From Rhodoblastus sp963804045 (GTDB taxonomy: Bacteria; Pseudomonadota; Alphaproteobacteria; Rhizobiales; Beijerinckiaceae): DNA of 64,000 nt. The position numbers and the translations under genes were made by a program. Location: positions 1-64,000 of the forward strand of contig CAWDOR010000027.1 in the NCBI GenBank assembly GCA_963804045.1, in the 5' to 3' direction. Of the stretch, positions 47,297-56,482 are shown in pieces (position 1 is the first letter of the stretch; each line of letters begins with the position of its first letter). The notes below the pieces were generated by a model, which was not told the origin of the DNA, made no database searches, and saw only the letters and a list, made by a program, of their open reading frames with translations.

Positions 47297-48864
47297 GGCC
47301 TTTCCGCTTTCAATGTTATCAGGGCGATCAGGCCCGGATTGGCGCCGGCGAGGGAAAAGCCGCCGCCATTGGCCCGCGCCAATTCCTGCACGATCGTCAG
47401 TCCCAGGCCATGCGACTTCCGGGCGCCCGCGCCGCCCTCCGCCGCGCCCGCGCCGAAATCGCGCACCGACAGGGTCAGCATCCCCTCGCTTTCCGCGACG
47501 CCGACCTCGATGCGTCCCGGCGCATATTTGCGGGCGTTGTCGAGCAGATTGATGAGAATGCGCTCGAAGGCGCGCGCATCGAAACGGCGCGGCCCCGCCA
47601 CCGCGCAGGCGACCGCGCAGACGCAGCCGGAGGCTTCGAGCAGGCTTTGGTAGCGCGCGACCGCGCGCCGCGCCAAGTCGCCGGGATCGGCGGTCTCCAG
47701 CACAATCTCGCGCGCCGCGCCGCCCTGCGCGATCGTGTCGCCGGCCAAGGCGTCGAGCCGGTCGATTTCCTCGGTCAGCACGCCGCAATAGCGGGAGAGA
47801 TCGGGAGAGTCGCCGGCCTTGCGGCGGATCAGCTCGGCATAGAGTTTCAGATTCGCCAGGGGCGTGCGCAAATCGTGGGAGAGCTGGGTGACCAGCGCCA
47901 GGCGCGCCGCGCTTTCCGCCGCCTTGGCGTTCTGCACCCGGCGCGCCTGGAACACCAGCAGCAGCCAGACCAGCGCCAGAGGCGCCGCGAAAGCCAGCCG
48001 CGAAAAGGCGCCGCGCCGGGGCAGCGGCGAGCCGGACAGCTCAACCACCCAGCCATGAAGGGCGCCGCTCTGGGTGAAAGCCTCGAACGGCCCCGCGCTC
48101 TCGCCCTTTTGCCACACCACGCGGTCGAAGGGATCGCGCAGCCGGAACGACCAGCCCGGCGACACCGCCGCGAATTCGTCGAGCACGCCGAACAGGGTGG
48201 GGAAAATATGCTCGCTGCTCAGGGCGATGCACAGTTCCTCGCGCTCGCTCCCGGCGCCCTTGCGCCGGCACTCGAAATAATATTCGCCCGCGACGGTGGG
48301 AAACCAGCCATTGACGAAATCGCCGTCGCGCAGGAGATCGGCGACCTCGGTCAGCGCATGGAGCTTTTCCTCCCAGTTCTGCGGCATGGCCAACGGGTCT
48401 TCGGGCGGGAAGATCAACCGCTCCCCCTTGCGCTTGAGCACCAGCAGGCCGAGATCGTAACCATAGATCAGCCGCCACAGGGTCCAGGGCGGGCTGAAGC
48501 CGGCGCTGGCGGCCTTTTCGACATTTTGCAGGGCGAAGCTGGCGAGTTCCGTCACCTCATTGGCGCCGGCGCCGGAAAAAGTCTCGGCGACATGGGCGGT
48601 GTCGCGATGGGCGCGATCGCGCATCACGACGAAATCGGCGTCCAGTCCCTGCGCGCCGAGCAAGGCGACAAAAGCCAGCGGCAGCGCGAACAGCAAGGCT
48701 GTGCGCGCCGTCGCCACCCATTTTTCCCGCGAGGGCGGGAGCGCCGAGAGCCCCTCCGTCAATGCGCCGTGTTTCCTCTCATGTTCGTGCGGGACAGAAT
48801 AGCCGCCGCCCGGCGGCGCGTCATCAGCGAAAGGCGGCTGGAAAAAGCCCGGCGTTTGCGCCAT
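47293..48864 (-). CDS. Sensor histidine kinase with large periplasmic domain
   Basis: From ATG 48864 the protein has 523 residues. It has membrane helices at about 55-75 and 296-316, flanking a periplasmic sensor of about 220 residues (WRLIYGYDLGLLVLKRKGER, FECRRKG). The cytoplasmic part has HisKA with phosphoacceptor His in QLSHDLRTPLANLKLYAELI and a HATPase with N-box ILINLLDNARKY, G1 DFGAGA and G2 SHGLGLTIV. Its start is only 20 bp from the pxpB start on the opposite strand, so the promoters must lie within coding sequence or the kinase start is internal. It overlaps the response regulator gene (ATGA). Confidence 0.88.
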   Translation of the reverse strand: MAQTPGFFQPPFADDAPPGGGYSVPHEHERKHGALTEGLSALPPSREKWVATARTALLFALPLAFVALLGAQGLDADFVVMRDRAHRDTAHVAETFSGAGANEVTELASFALQNVEKAASAGFSPPWTLWRLIYGYDLGLLVLKRKGERLIFPPEDPLAMPQNWEEKLHALTEVADLLRDGDFVNGWFPTVAGEYYFECRRKGAGSEREELCIALSSEHIFPTLFGVLDEFAAVSPGWSFRLRDPFDRVVWQKGESAGPFEAFTQSGALHGWVVELSGSPLPRRGAFSRLAFAAPLALVWLLLVFQARRVQNAKAAESAARLALVTQLSHDLRTPLANLKLYAELIRRKAGDSPDLSRYCGVLTEEIDRLDALAGDTIAQGGAAREIVLETADPGDLARRAVARYQSLLEASGCVCAVACAVAGPRRFDARAFERILINLLDNARKYAPGRIEVGVAESEGMLTLSVRDFGAGAAEGGAGARKSHGLGLTIVQELARANGGGFSLAGANPGLIALITLKAERP

Positions 48865-48884
48865 CCTGCGCGCCGGACCGCGAA

Positions 48885-49577
48885 ATGTCGAAAATCCCGC
48901 CAAAACTCTTTCCCCTGGGCGACGCCGCCGCAACTCTGCGCTTCGGCGAGACCATAGACGCCGCGCTTCATGGGCAAGTCATGGATTTTTGCGCCGCGCT
49001 GGAGCGGTCGGGCGAAACAGCCATTCTGGAATGGGCGCCGGCTTTCGCCTCGGTGACGCTCTGGTACGATCCCGACGCCCTGCCCTTCGCCGAACTGGAG
49101 GATTTTTGCGCGCGCCTGACCGCGGCCCCCGCCCCGGCGCGCGCAAAAAACTTGCGCCAATTGCCCTTTTGCGCCGAGGGCGATTTCGCCCCCGATCTCG
49201 CCGATGTCGCGCGCCATAGCGGCCTGACGCCGCAAGACTGGCTGGCGCGTTTCCGTGACGTGACTTTCGAGGTTTACATGCTCGGCTTTCTGCCGGGCTT
49301 CGCCTATCTCGGCGGACTGCCGCGTGAAATCGACGCGCCGCGCCTGAAAACGCCGCGAAAAATCGTGCCGGAACGCTCGGTGGCCGTGGCCGATGGCATG
49401 TGCGCCGCTTATCCTTTCGCCAGCCCCGGCGGTTGGCGCTTGATTGGCCGCACGCCCATCGAAATGTTCGATGCGCGGCAAGACAATCCGGTTCTGCTCG
49501 CCCCGGGCGACCTGGTCCGCTGGCGGCCGATATCCATGGCGGAGTTTTTGGCGACGGAGGCGCAATGGCGCGGCTGA
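48885..49577 (+). CDS. pxpB: 5-oxoprolinase subunit PxpB (KipI family)
   Basis: PxpABC hydrolyses 5-oxoproline (pyroglutamate) to glutamate with ATP. The 230-residue subunit has the KipI family features: FGETIDAALHGQV, FEVYMLGFLPGFAYLGGLP, and RKIVPERSVAVADG and FASPGGWRLIGRTP toward the end. The Bacillus homologue was first studied as an inhibitor of the sporulation kinase KinA. It overlaps pxpC by 13 bp, and the order B-C-A is the standard metabolic repair operon. It is divergent from a histidine kinase. Confidence 0.93.
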   Translation: MSKIPPKLFPLGDAAATLRFGETIDAALHGQVMDFCAALERSGETAILEWAPAFASVTLWYDPDALPFAELEDFCARLTAAPAPARAKNLRQLPFCAEGDFAPDLADVARHSGLTPQDWLARFRDVTFEVYMLGFLPGFAYLGGLPREIDAPRLKTPRKIVPERSVAVADGMCAAYPFASPGGWRLIGRTPIEMFDARQDNPVLLAPGDLVRWRPISMAEFLATEAQWRG

Positions 49578-50572
49578 TCGTCGAACATTCCGGCCTGGGC
49601 GTCATGGTTCAGGATCAGGGCCGCCCCGGCTTCCGCAAGCTCGGCGTGCCCCTCTCCGGCGCGCTGGACCGGAGTTTTTCCGCCGCCGCGAATATTCTCG
49701 CCGGCGCGACAGCGGACGCCGCCGGGCTGGAGATTTTGCTGGCGGCGCCGCGCCTGCGCGTGATCGAGGGGGCTTTGCGGCTCGGACTCGCCGGCGATCT
49801 TGGCGGCCTGGTCGCGCGCGCCGACGGGCGCGAAGAAAAACTCTCGTCCTGGCGCGGCCTGCTGCTGGAGGAAGGCGACTCTGTCGCGCTGAAACTCGGG
49901 CGCGGCCCGGCCTATCTCGGTTTTTCCGGCGGTCTCGCGCTGCCGGCTTTTTTGGGCAGCCGCTCGACCTATGCCCGCGCCGGCTTCGGCGGGGTCAAAG
50001 GCCGCGCCCTGGCGGCGGGCGACCTTTTGCCTTGCGCCGAGGCCCGAGGCGCGGATTTTCGCGCCCCGCCGCTGGCGCGCGCGACCGGACCGCTGCGCTT
50101 CATCCCCGGGCCGCAGGCCGAAAACTTCCCCCCCGAGACTCACGCGCTTTTTGCCGCGGCGCGCTGGAAAGTCGCGCCCGAGAGCGACCGCATGGGGCTG
50201 CGGCTGTCAGGCCCGCGACTGGCTCATGGCCCCAGGGGCGCCAATATTGTCAGCGATGGCGTGACGCCCGGCGCGATCCAGATTCCCGGCGACGGCCAGC
50301 CGATCCTGCTGCGCGCCGATGGACAGACTTCCGGCGGCTATGCCAAGATCGGCTGCGTCATCGCCGCCGATCTGGATCGCATCGCGCATTTTGGCGCCGG
50401 CGACGACATCGCTTTCGTCGCGGTCGATCACGCCGAGGCCGCGCGCGCGCGACAAGAAATGCGCGAGAATTTCGCGGCATGGCGGCAAAGCCTGACGCCG
50501 GTGGACGCAGGTTTCGACGAGGGCCGATTGTGGAGCGAAAACCTCATCGGCGGCGCGATTTTCGGGGAATGA
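49565..50572 (+). CDS. pxpC: 5-oxoprolinase subunit PxpC (KipA family)
   Basis: The 335-residue subunit shows the KipA/carboxylase-like features VQDQGRPGFRKLGVPLSGALD near the start, TYARAGFGG, the ESDRMGLRLSGP segment, and GAIQIPGDGQPILLRADGQTSGGYAKIG. PxpB and PxpC bind ATP and pair with PxpA for 5-oxoproline cleavage. The start ATG 49565 lies inside pxpB, and pxpA begins 7 bp after its stop. Confidence 0.93.
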   Translation: MARLIVEHSGLGVMVQDQGRPGFRKLGVPLSGALDRSFSAAANILAGATADAAGLEILLAAPRLRVIEGALRLGLAGDLGGLVARADGREEKLSSWRGLLLEEGDSVALKLGRGPAYLGFSGGLALPAFLGSRSTYARAGFGGVKGRALAAGDLLPCAEARGADFRAPPLARATGPLRFIPGPQAENFPPETHALFAAARWKVAPESDRMGLRLSGPRLAHGPRGANIVSDGVTPGAIQIPGDGQPILLRADGQTSGGYAKIGCVIAADLDRIAHFGAGDDIAFVAVDHAEAARARQEMRENFAAWRQSLTPVDAGFDEGRLWSENLIGGAIFGE

Positions 50573-50579
50573 CGCAGCC

Positions 50580-51347
50580 ATGACCGCCCTCAACCTCAAC
50601 GCCGATCTCGGCGAAAGCTTTGGCGCCTGGCGCATGGGCGATGACGCGGCGTTGCTGCCGCTGGTGCAATCGGCCAATCTCGCCTGCGGTTTTCACGCCG
50701 GCGATCCCATTGTCATGAAGCGCACGGTCGCCGCCGCTTATGCCCAGAACGTCAGCCTCGGCGCCCATCCCTCCTACCCCGATCTCCAGGGGTTTGGCCG
50801 CAGGCCGCTCAAATGTTCGGCCGAGGAGGTCGAGGCCTTCGTCCTCTACCAGATCGGCGCGCTCGACGCTTTCGCCCGCGCCCACGGAGGGCGCGTCAGC
50901 CACGTCAAACCCCATGGCGCCCTGAGCAACGACGCCTGCCGCGATCCCGCTCTCGCCGGGGCCATCGCCGGGGCGGTGAAAGCCTATGACAAAAATCTGA
51001 TCCTGCTCGCCCCGGCCCTGTCGGCGCTGGCGACCGCCGGCGTGGCGGCCGGCCTCAAGACCGGGTTGGAAATCTACGCCGACCGGACCTATGAGGACGA
51101 CGCGCAACTCACGCCGCGCGGGCAGGCCGGCGCGGTGCTGCACGATCCCCGCGAAAGCCTCGCTCATGTCGAGGCCATGCTCGACGCCGGCGGCCTTGTC
51201 GCCCGCTCCGGCAAAATCCTGGCGACGCCGATCCATTCGGTCTGCGTCCATGGCGACGGACCTCGGGCCGTTGCGACCGCCGCCTTGCTGAACAAGGCGC
51301 TGGCGCGGCGATTTACCCTGATTTCCTTGCCGGCGCTGCTGGCGTAA
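50580..51347 (+). CDS. pxpA: 5-oxoprolinase subunit PxpA (LamB/YcsF family)
   Basis: The 255-residue subunit carries the LamB/YcsF signature LNADLGESFGAWRMGDD near the N-terminus, ANLACGFHAGDP, LGAHPSYPDLQGFGRR, HVKPHGAL, ADRTYEDDAQLTPRG and CVHGDGPRAV. The family fold is a TIM-barrel-like deacetylase relative with metal-binding Asp/His. It is the last gene of pxpBCA. DUF2252 starts 63 bp later on the same strand. Confidence 0.93.
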   Translation: MTALNLNADLGESFGAWRMGDDAALLPLVQSANLACGFHAGDPIVMKRTVAAAYAQNVSLGAHPSYPDLQGFGRRPLKCSAEEVEAFVLYQIGALDAFARAHGGRVSHVKPHGALSNDACRDPALAGAIAGAVKAYDKNLILLAPALSALATAGVAAGLKTGLEIYADRTYEDDAQLTPRGQAGAVLHDPRESLAHVEAMLDAGGLVARSGKILATPIHSVCVHGDGPRAVATAALLNKALARRFTLISLPALLA

Positions 51348-51410
51348 ACTTTCCTTGCGTCCAGCCGGCGCACGATTATTGTGCAAAAATCTTTTTCGTG
51401 GAGTACGGCC

Positions 51411-52751
51411 ATGGTTTCCGCTTCCGCCCCCCGCACCGAGCGTTTCAACCACGGCAGGGCGCTGCGCAAGCTGACGCCGCGCGCCGTTCATGCGCAATTG
51501 CTCGGTCCCGACCAGCGCGATTCCCTTGGCATTCTCATGGCGCAAAACGCCACGCGCCTGCCGGCGCTGCTCGATCTGCGCCGGCAATTGATGGTCGCCA
51601 ACCCCTTCGCCTATTTGCGCGGCGCGGCGGCGGTCATGGCCCATGACCTGCAATATCAGCCCATCGCCGGCGTTCCCGTGCAGGCCTGCGGCGACTGCCA
51701 TTTGATGAATTTCGGCGCCTTCGTCACCCCGGAAGATAATATTCTCTTCGACATCAACGATTTCGACGAAACCCTGCCGGGCGTCGACTTCACCGTCGAT
51801 CTCAAGCGTCTGGCGGTGAGTTTCGCTGTGGCCGCCGAAGCCGCGGGGGCGTCGAAATCCGCGCGCCGCGACATTGTCGGCGCTGTGGTCAAAGCCTATC
51901 GCAAGCGCATCACCGGCCTGTCGCATCTGTCGCCGCTCGAGGTCTGGCACAGCCGCATCGACCTTGAGGACGAGGTCAACAAGTTCAAGAATCCCGATCT
52001 GCGCCGCAAGCTGGAAGTGGTGATCGACAGGGCGCGCGGCGAGGGCCTCGACCGCGACGACAATTTCCCCAAAATGACCCAGAACGGCGCCGCGACCATC
52101 GCCGACAAACCGCCGCGCATCTTCCATTTCGAGGCGGACAGCGACGCCGGCAGGGGCTTCGACGCCACGGCGGGTTTCGGCCGCTACCGCGCCGGGTTGA
52201 GGCCTGAGGTCGCCGCGCTCTACGATTGCTATGGCCTCAAGGATTTCGTCTTCAAGGCGGTGGGCGTGGGCTCGGTCGGCACGTTTTGTTACGTCGGCCT
52301 GTTCCAGAGCGGCGACGGCGAACCGTTGTTCCTGCAGATCAAGGAAGCCGTGCATTCGGTGCTGGAGGTTCTCGACCCCAAACTGGCCTTCAACGGCCAT
52401 CAGGGCCAGCGCGTCGTCAATGGCCAGCGCGTCATGCAGGCGGCCAGCGACATGTTCCTGGGGACCGCCGAACACGAGGCCTCGGGCCGGCAATATTACG
52501 TGCGCATCCTGAAGAACCGCCGGCTCGGGGCGGTGAGCGAAATCGCGGAAACCGAGGGTCTCACGGATTACGCCAAGCTCTGCGGCCGCACGCTGGCCCG
52601 CGCCCACGCCCGCTCCGCCGACGCCGCGACCATCGCCGGCTATATGGGCGACAGCGAAGCCATGGACGAGGCCCTGGCCGATTTCGCTTTGGCCTACGCC
52701 AAGCGCAACGCGGCCGATCACGAAATTTTGTCGGCGGCGGCGGCGAAATAA
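51411..52751 (+). CDS. DUF2252 family protein
   Basis: The 446-residue protein is a typical DUF2252 protein: PFAYLRGAAAVMAHDL, GDCHLMNFGAFVTPEDNILFDINDFDE (acidic and His residues of a kinase-like site), VDLKRLAVSFAVAA, GVGSVGTFCYVGLFQ, and FLQIKEAVHSVLE. The family resembles aminoglycoside phosphotransferase-like protein kinases: HLMNFG and DFDE look like the catalytic loop and metal-binding Asp. The substrate is unknown. It is followed by a hydrolase gene whose start overlaps the stop by one base (TAATG), implying a functional pair. Confidence 0.88.
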   Translation: MVSASAPRTERFNHGRALRKLTPRAVHAQLLGPDQRDSLGILMAQNATRLPALLDLRRQLMVANPFAYLRGAAAVMAHDLQYQPIAGVPVQACGDCHLMNFGAFVTPEDNILFDINDFDETLPGVDFTVDLKRLAVSFAVAAEAAGASKSARRDIVGAVVKAYRKRITGLSHLSPLEVWHSRIDLEDEVNKFKNPDLRRKLEVVIDRARGEGLDRDDNFPKMTQNGAATIADKPPRIFHFEADSDAGRGFDATAGFGRYRAGLRPEVAALYDCYGLKDFVFKAVGVGSVGTFCYVGLFQSGDGEPLFLQIKEAVHSVLEVLDPKLAFNGHQGQRVVNGQRVMQAASDMFLGTAEHEASGRQYYVRILKNRRLGAVSEIAETEGLTDYAKLCGRTLARAHARSADAATIAGYMGDSEAMDEALADFALAYAKRNAADHEILSAAAAK

Positions 52752-53626
52752 TGTTCGAAGGTTTTGACGACCGCCGCGAAAGCGTGGAGGGCGTCGAAAT
52801 CGCCTTCTGGATCGGCGGCGAAGGGCCGCCGCTGCTAATGCTGCACGGCTATCCGCAAAGCCGCGCGCTTTGGGCGCGGGTCGCAAAGCTGCTGGTGAAG
52901 GATTTCACTCTGGTCTGCGCCGATCTGCGCGGCTATGGCGACAGCGCCAAGCCGACGCCCAGCGCCGATTGCGGCAATTATTCCTTCCGCGCCCTGGCCC
53001 GCGACCAGCTCGGGCTGATGCGCCGGCTGGGCTTTGAAAAATTCGACTTGGTCGGCCATGATCGCGGCGCCCGAACCGCGCATCGGCTGGCGCTGGACGC
53101 GCCCGAAGCGGTGAAGAAACTCGTGCTGATGGACATCGTCCCGACCCACACCATGTTCATGCGCGCCGACCGCCATCTCGCCAGCGTCTATTGGCACTGG
53201 TATTTTTTGCAGCAGCCGGCGCCCTTTCCCGAACGCCTGATCGCCGCCGATCCGGATTTTTTCTTCGAGACCTGCCTGTTCGGCTGGGGCGCGGCCTCCG
53301 CTGGCGATTTCGCGCCGGACCAGCTCGCGGAATACCGCCGCTGCTGGCGCGAGGCAAAAATGATCGCCGGCTCCTGCGCCGATTATCGCGCCGCCGCCAG
53401 CGTCGATCTGGCCGATGACGCCGCCGATCTCGGCCGGAAGATTTCCAGCCCGACGCTGGTGCTTTATGGCGCGCAGGGCGCCATGGCGAAACTGTTCGAC
53501 ATGGCGGCGGAGTGGCGGCCCTTCTGCCAAGACATGACCGCCAAAGCCTTGCCCGGCGGCCATTTTTTCATCGACCAGCATCCGCGACAGACGGCGGCGG
53601 AGCTTTTGGCTTTTTTGTCGCCCTGA
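52751..53626 (+). CDS. Alpha/beta hydrolase, probable fluoroacetate/haloacetate dehalogenase
   Basis: The 291-residue hydrolase resembles fluoroacetate dehalogenase. Catalytic residues: nucleophile Asp104 in GHDRGAR, Asp128 in LMDIVPT, and His271 in GGHFF. Arg105 and Arg108 match the two arginines binding the substrate carboxylate, and His149-Trp150 (YWHWYFLQQP) match the fluoride-pocket His-Trp of the R. palustris enzyme, with the same offset of six; Tyr212 is near the expected third pocket residue. It would break the C-F or C-Cl bond of haloacetates. It is translationally linked to a DUF2252 gene by a TAATG overlap. Residue numbering of the reference is from memory. Confidence 0.82.
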   Translation: MFEGFDDRRESVEGVEIAFWIGGEGPPLLMLHGYPQSRALWARVAKLLVKDFTLVCADLRGYGDSAKPTPSADCGNYSFRALARDQLGLMRRLGFEKFDLVGHDRGARTAHRLALDAPEAVKKLVLMDIVPTHTMFMRADRHLASVYWHWYFLQQPAPFPERLIAADPDFFFETCLFGWGAASAGDFAPDQLAEYRRCWREAKMIAGSCADYRAAASVDLADDAADLGRKISSPTLVLYGAQGAMAKLFDMAAEWRPFCQDMTAKALPGGHFFIDQHPRQTAAELLAFLSP

Positions 53627-53642
53627 CCCCGCCGCTCGAACC

Positions 53643-55034
53643 TCACACCAGCCCGGTCAGATAATAGAGCGCGATCACCACGAAGACCGCCGAGGTCTTG
53701 ATGCAGGTGACGGCGAAAATATCCTTGTAGCTGGTTTTGTGGGTCAATCCGGTCACCGCCAGCAGGGTGATCACCGCGCCATTATGCGGCAGCGTGTCCA
53801 TGCCGCCCGAGGCCATGGCGGCGACGCGATGCAGCACTTCCATCGGAATGCCCGCGGCATTGGCGGCGGCGATGAACTGGTCGGCCATGGCGGCGAGCGC
53901 GATCGACATGCCGCCAGAGGCCGAGCCGGTGACGCCGGCCAGCGTCGTCACGGTGATCGCCTCATTGACCAGCGGATTGGGGATCGCGGTCAAGGCCTCG
54001 CGAATGGCGACAAAGCCCGGCAAAGTGGCGATCACCGCGCCGAAGCCATATTCGGAGGCCGTGTTCATCGAGGCCAGCAGCGCGCCGCCGACCGCCGCCT
54101 TGCCGCCCTCGGCGAAGCCTTTGCTCACCTGTTTCCAGCCGAGCAGGGTCACAGCGAGGATGCCGACGATCAGCGCGCCTTCGACCGCCCAGACCCCGGT
54201 GAGCTTGTCCACGGCCAGCGTCACCGGCTTGGCCATGGCGGCGAGCTTCAACTCGTAGCTCTTGCCGTAATGGGCGGCGATCAGCCCGGTAAACCATTTG
54301 TTCAGGCCAAACACCAGCGCCAGCGGCAGAAAGGCCACGGCGGCGGGAACGAGATGGGCGTGGTCGATGGGCGGCGGTTCGTTGATGTGCCCCTCGCCAT
54401 AGCCCTCGCCGGCGACCTGCGCCCGATGACGCCGCCATTCGAGATAGATCATGCCGACGATGAAGATGAACAGGCCGCCGAGCCCGCCGAGCCAGGGCGC
54501 GGCGAAGCCGTCGGTCTTGAAATAGGTGGTGGGGATGATGTTCTGGATCTGCGGCGTGCCCGGCAGCGAATCCATGGTGAAGGAAAAGGCGCCGAGCGCG
54601 ATGGTTCCGGGAATCAGTCGCTTGGGAATATTCGACTGGCGGAACATTTCGGCGGCGAAGGGATAGACGGCGAAGACCACCACAAACAACGAGACGCCGC
54701 CATAGGTGAGAATCGCCCCGACCAGCACGATGGAGGCCATGGCGTGGCGTTCGCCGAGCAGGTCGATCACCGCCGAGACAATGCTCTTGGAAAAGCCGGA
54801 AATCTCGATCAATTTGCCAAACAAGGCGCCGAGCAGGAAGACCGGGAAGTAATTCTTGACGAAGCCGACCATGCTTTCCATGAACACGCCGGAAAAGGCG
54901 GCGGGCACGGCGGCGGGATCGGTCAGCAGCACCGCGCCCAGCGCCGCCACCGGCGCGAACAGAATCACCGAAAAGCCGCGATAGGCGACCACCATCAGGA
55001 AAACCAGCGCCGCGACGGCGACAATCAAGCTCAT
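53643..55034 (-). CDS. GntP-family permease
   Basis: The 463-residue protein has 12-14 membrane helices and GntP-family motifs such as FPVFLLGALFGKLIEISGFSKSIV, LVGAILTYGGVSLFVVVFAVYPFA, FSFTMDSLPGTPQIQNIIPTTYFKT and GSASGGMSIALAAM. Members carry gluconate, D-serine, glycerate or hydroxybutyrate with protons. The start ATG 55034 is supported by GGAGGAG; a longer frame adds 45 unconserved residues. It stands alone, convergent with the dehalogenase-like gene and divergent from the antiporter. Confidence 0.88.
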   Translation of the reverse strand: MSLIVAVAALVFLMVVAYRGFSVILFAPVAALGAVLLTDPAAVPAAFSGVFMESMVGFVKNYFPVFLLGALFGKLIEISGFSKSIVSAVIDLLGERHAMASIVLVGAILTYGGVSLFVVVFAVYPFAAEMFRQSNIPKRLIPGTIALGAFSFTMDSLPGTPQIQNIIPTTYFKTDGFAAPWLGGLGGLFIFIVGMIYLEWRRHRAQVAGEGYGEGHINEPPPIDHAHLVPAAVAFLPLALVFGLNKWFTGLIAAHYGKSYELKLAAMAKPVTLAVDKLTGVWAVEGALIVGILAVTLLGWKQVSKGFAEGGKAAVGGALLASMNTASEYGFGAVIATLPGFVAIREALTAIPNPLVNEAITVTTLAGVTGSASGGMSIALAAMADQFIAAANAAGIPMEVLHRVAAMASGGMDTLPHNGAVITLLAVTGLTHKTSYKDIFAVTCIKTSAVFVVIALYYLTGLV

Positions 55035-55264
55035 GCCTTGCTCCTCCCATGCGTCCCAAGGGGACAACTGGTCTTTCCCAGCGTCATTGCTCCCTTTGTA
55101 TCCAATTATTCTCACCAAGCCGAGTTGGTTGGCGAAGAAATGAACGATTATTTCATGGTCTCTTGGCATGAGGCCGCGTGGCGCCCTTCATGGAATTTTC
55201 TTCTCCGAACGGTTTCGCCCGATTGCGCATCGCCATCCGCGCAAAACCGTGGCAAAAGGCGCCC

Positions 55265-56482
55265 ATGAGCGAGACGCTGCAACAGATCATGGGCATGCTC
55301 GCCGTGGCGATGCTGACCGCCATGGCGGCGCGACGGCTGCGCCTGCCCTATACCGTCGGCCTGGTGCTGGTCGGGGGGCTGCTCGCCTTTTTCGGCGCGC
55401 GCCGCCTGCCGCCGCTGACCTCCGACCTGATCTATTATCTGATTCTGCCGCCGCTGCTGTTCGAGGCCGCACTGGCGCTGCATTGGCGCGACCTGCGCCG
55501 CGATCTCGCGCCGATCCTGGCGCTGTCGACGCTGGGAACCCTGTTCGCGCTCGGTTTCATCGCCGCGGCGCTCACCGGCTTGATGGGCTGGCCGCTGGGT
55601 TCGGCCCTGGTGTTCGGCGCCGCCATCGCCGCCACCGATCCCGTGGCGATCATCGCCATGTTCAAGGACAATGGCTTCGAGGGCCGGCTGCGGCTGCTGG
55701 TCGAGGCCGAGAGCCTGTTCAACGACGCCGCCGCCGCCGTGCTCTTCGCCCTGGCCCTGAGCTTGGCGCTGGCGGGCGCCGGCGGCCTCTCGGGCTGGAC
55801 GCTGGCCTGGGATCTTTCGCGCACGGTCGGCGGCGGGCTGCTCATCGGCGCGCTCGCCGGCCTGGCGGTGATTTTCGCCGTGCGCGGGGCCAGCGACCAT
55901 TTGATCGAACTGACGCTGACCGCCATCGGCGCCTTTGGCGCCTTCCTGCTCGCCGAACATTTTCACGCCTCGGGCGTGCTGGCGACCGTGACCGCCGGGC
56001 TGATCGTCGGCAATTACCGCCCGGCGGAGGAAAAACCCGATTTCTTCACCGTCAAGGGCCGCGACTACCTCGGCGATTTCTGGGAATTCGCCGCTTTTCT
56101 CGCCAATTCCTTGATCTTCCTGCTGATGGGCGCGCGCATCGCCGCTCTGCCCTATGAGCATTATCCCTGGACGGTTTACGCCGGCGCTCTGGCCATAGTG
56201 CTCGCCGCCCGCGCCGTCGCGGTCTATCCGCTGTCGCTGCTGTTCGCCCGCTCGCGCTGGCGCATTTCGCTCGCCGGCCAGCATGTGCTGTGGTGGGGCG
56301 GCTTGCGCGGCGCCCTGGCGCTGGCGCTGGTGCTGTCGCTGCCCTCGCGCCTGCCCTTGCGCGATGAAATCGTGCTGGCGTGTTTTTTCGTCGTCGCCTT
56401 TTCCATCGTCGTCCAGGGCCTGACCATGCCGGCGCTGCTGCGCCGGCTCGGCTTCATTCCGTCGAAAAAAGCCGCGCCGTGA
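55265..56482 (+). CDS. Cation:proton antiporter of the CPA1 family (NhaP-like)
   Basis: The 405-residue protein has 12 predicted membrane helices. NhaP/CPA1 motifs include FGAAIAATDPVAIIAMFKDNGFEGRLRLLVEAESLFNDAAA, with the ion-binding Asp residues (TDP and FND), and LLAEHFHASGVLATVTAGLIVG. Its role is Na+ or K+/H+ exchange for pH and salt homeostasis. The start ATG 55265 avoids a longer frame with no family match; the 3' end overlaps the aldose epimerase by GTGA. Confidence 0.92.
   Translation: MSETLQQIMGMLAVAMLTAMAARRLRLPYTVGLVLVGGLLAFFGARRLPPLTSDLIYYLILPPLLFEAALALHWRDLRRDLAPILALSTLGTLFALGFIAAALTGLMGWPLGSALVFGAAIAATDPVAIIAMFKDNGFEGRLRLLVEAESLFNDAAAAVLFALALSLALAGAGGLSGWTLAWDLSRTVGGGLLIGALAGLAVIFAVRGASDHLIELTLTAIGAFGAFLLAEHFHASGVLATVTAGLIVGNYRPAEEKPDFFTVKGRDYLGDFWEFAAFLANSLIFLLMGARIAALPYEHYPWTVYAGALAIVLAARAVAVYPLSLLFARSRWRISLAGQHVLWWGGLRGALALALVLSLPSRLPLRDEIVLACFFVVAFSIVVQGLTMPALLRRLGFIPSKKAAP

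Noticed and set aside
50544..52886. A 780-codon minus-strand frame opposite pxpA, DUF2252 and the hydrolase
   Set aside because: The plus-strand genes have full family motifs; the antisense frame has none and no start signal.
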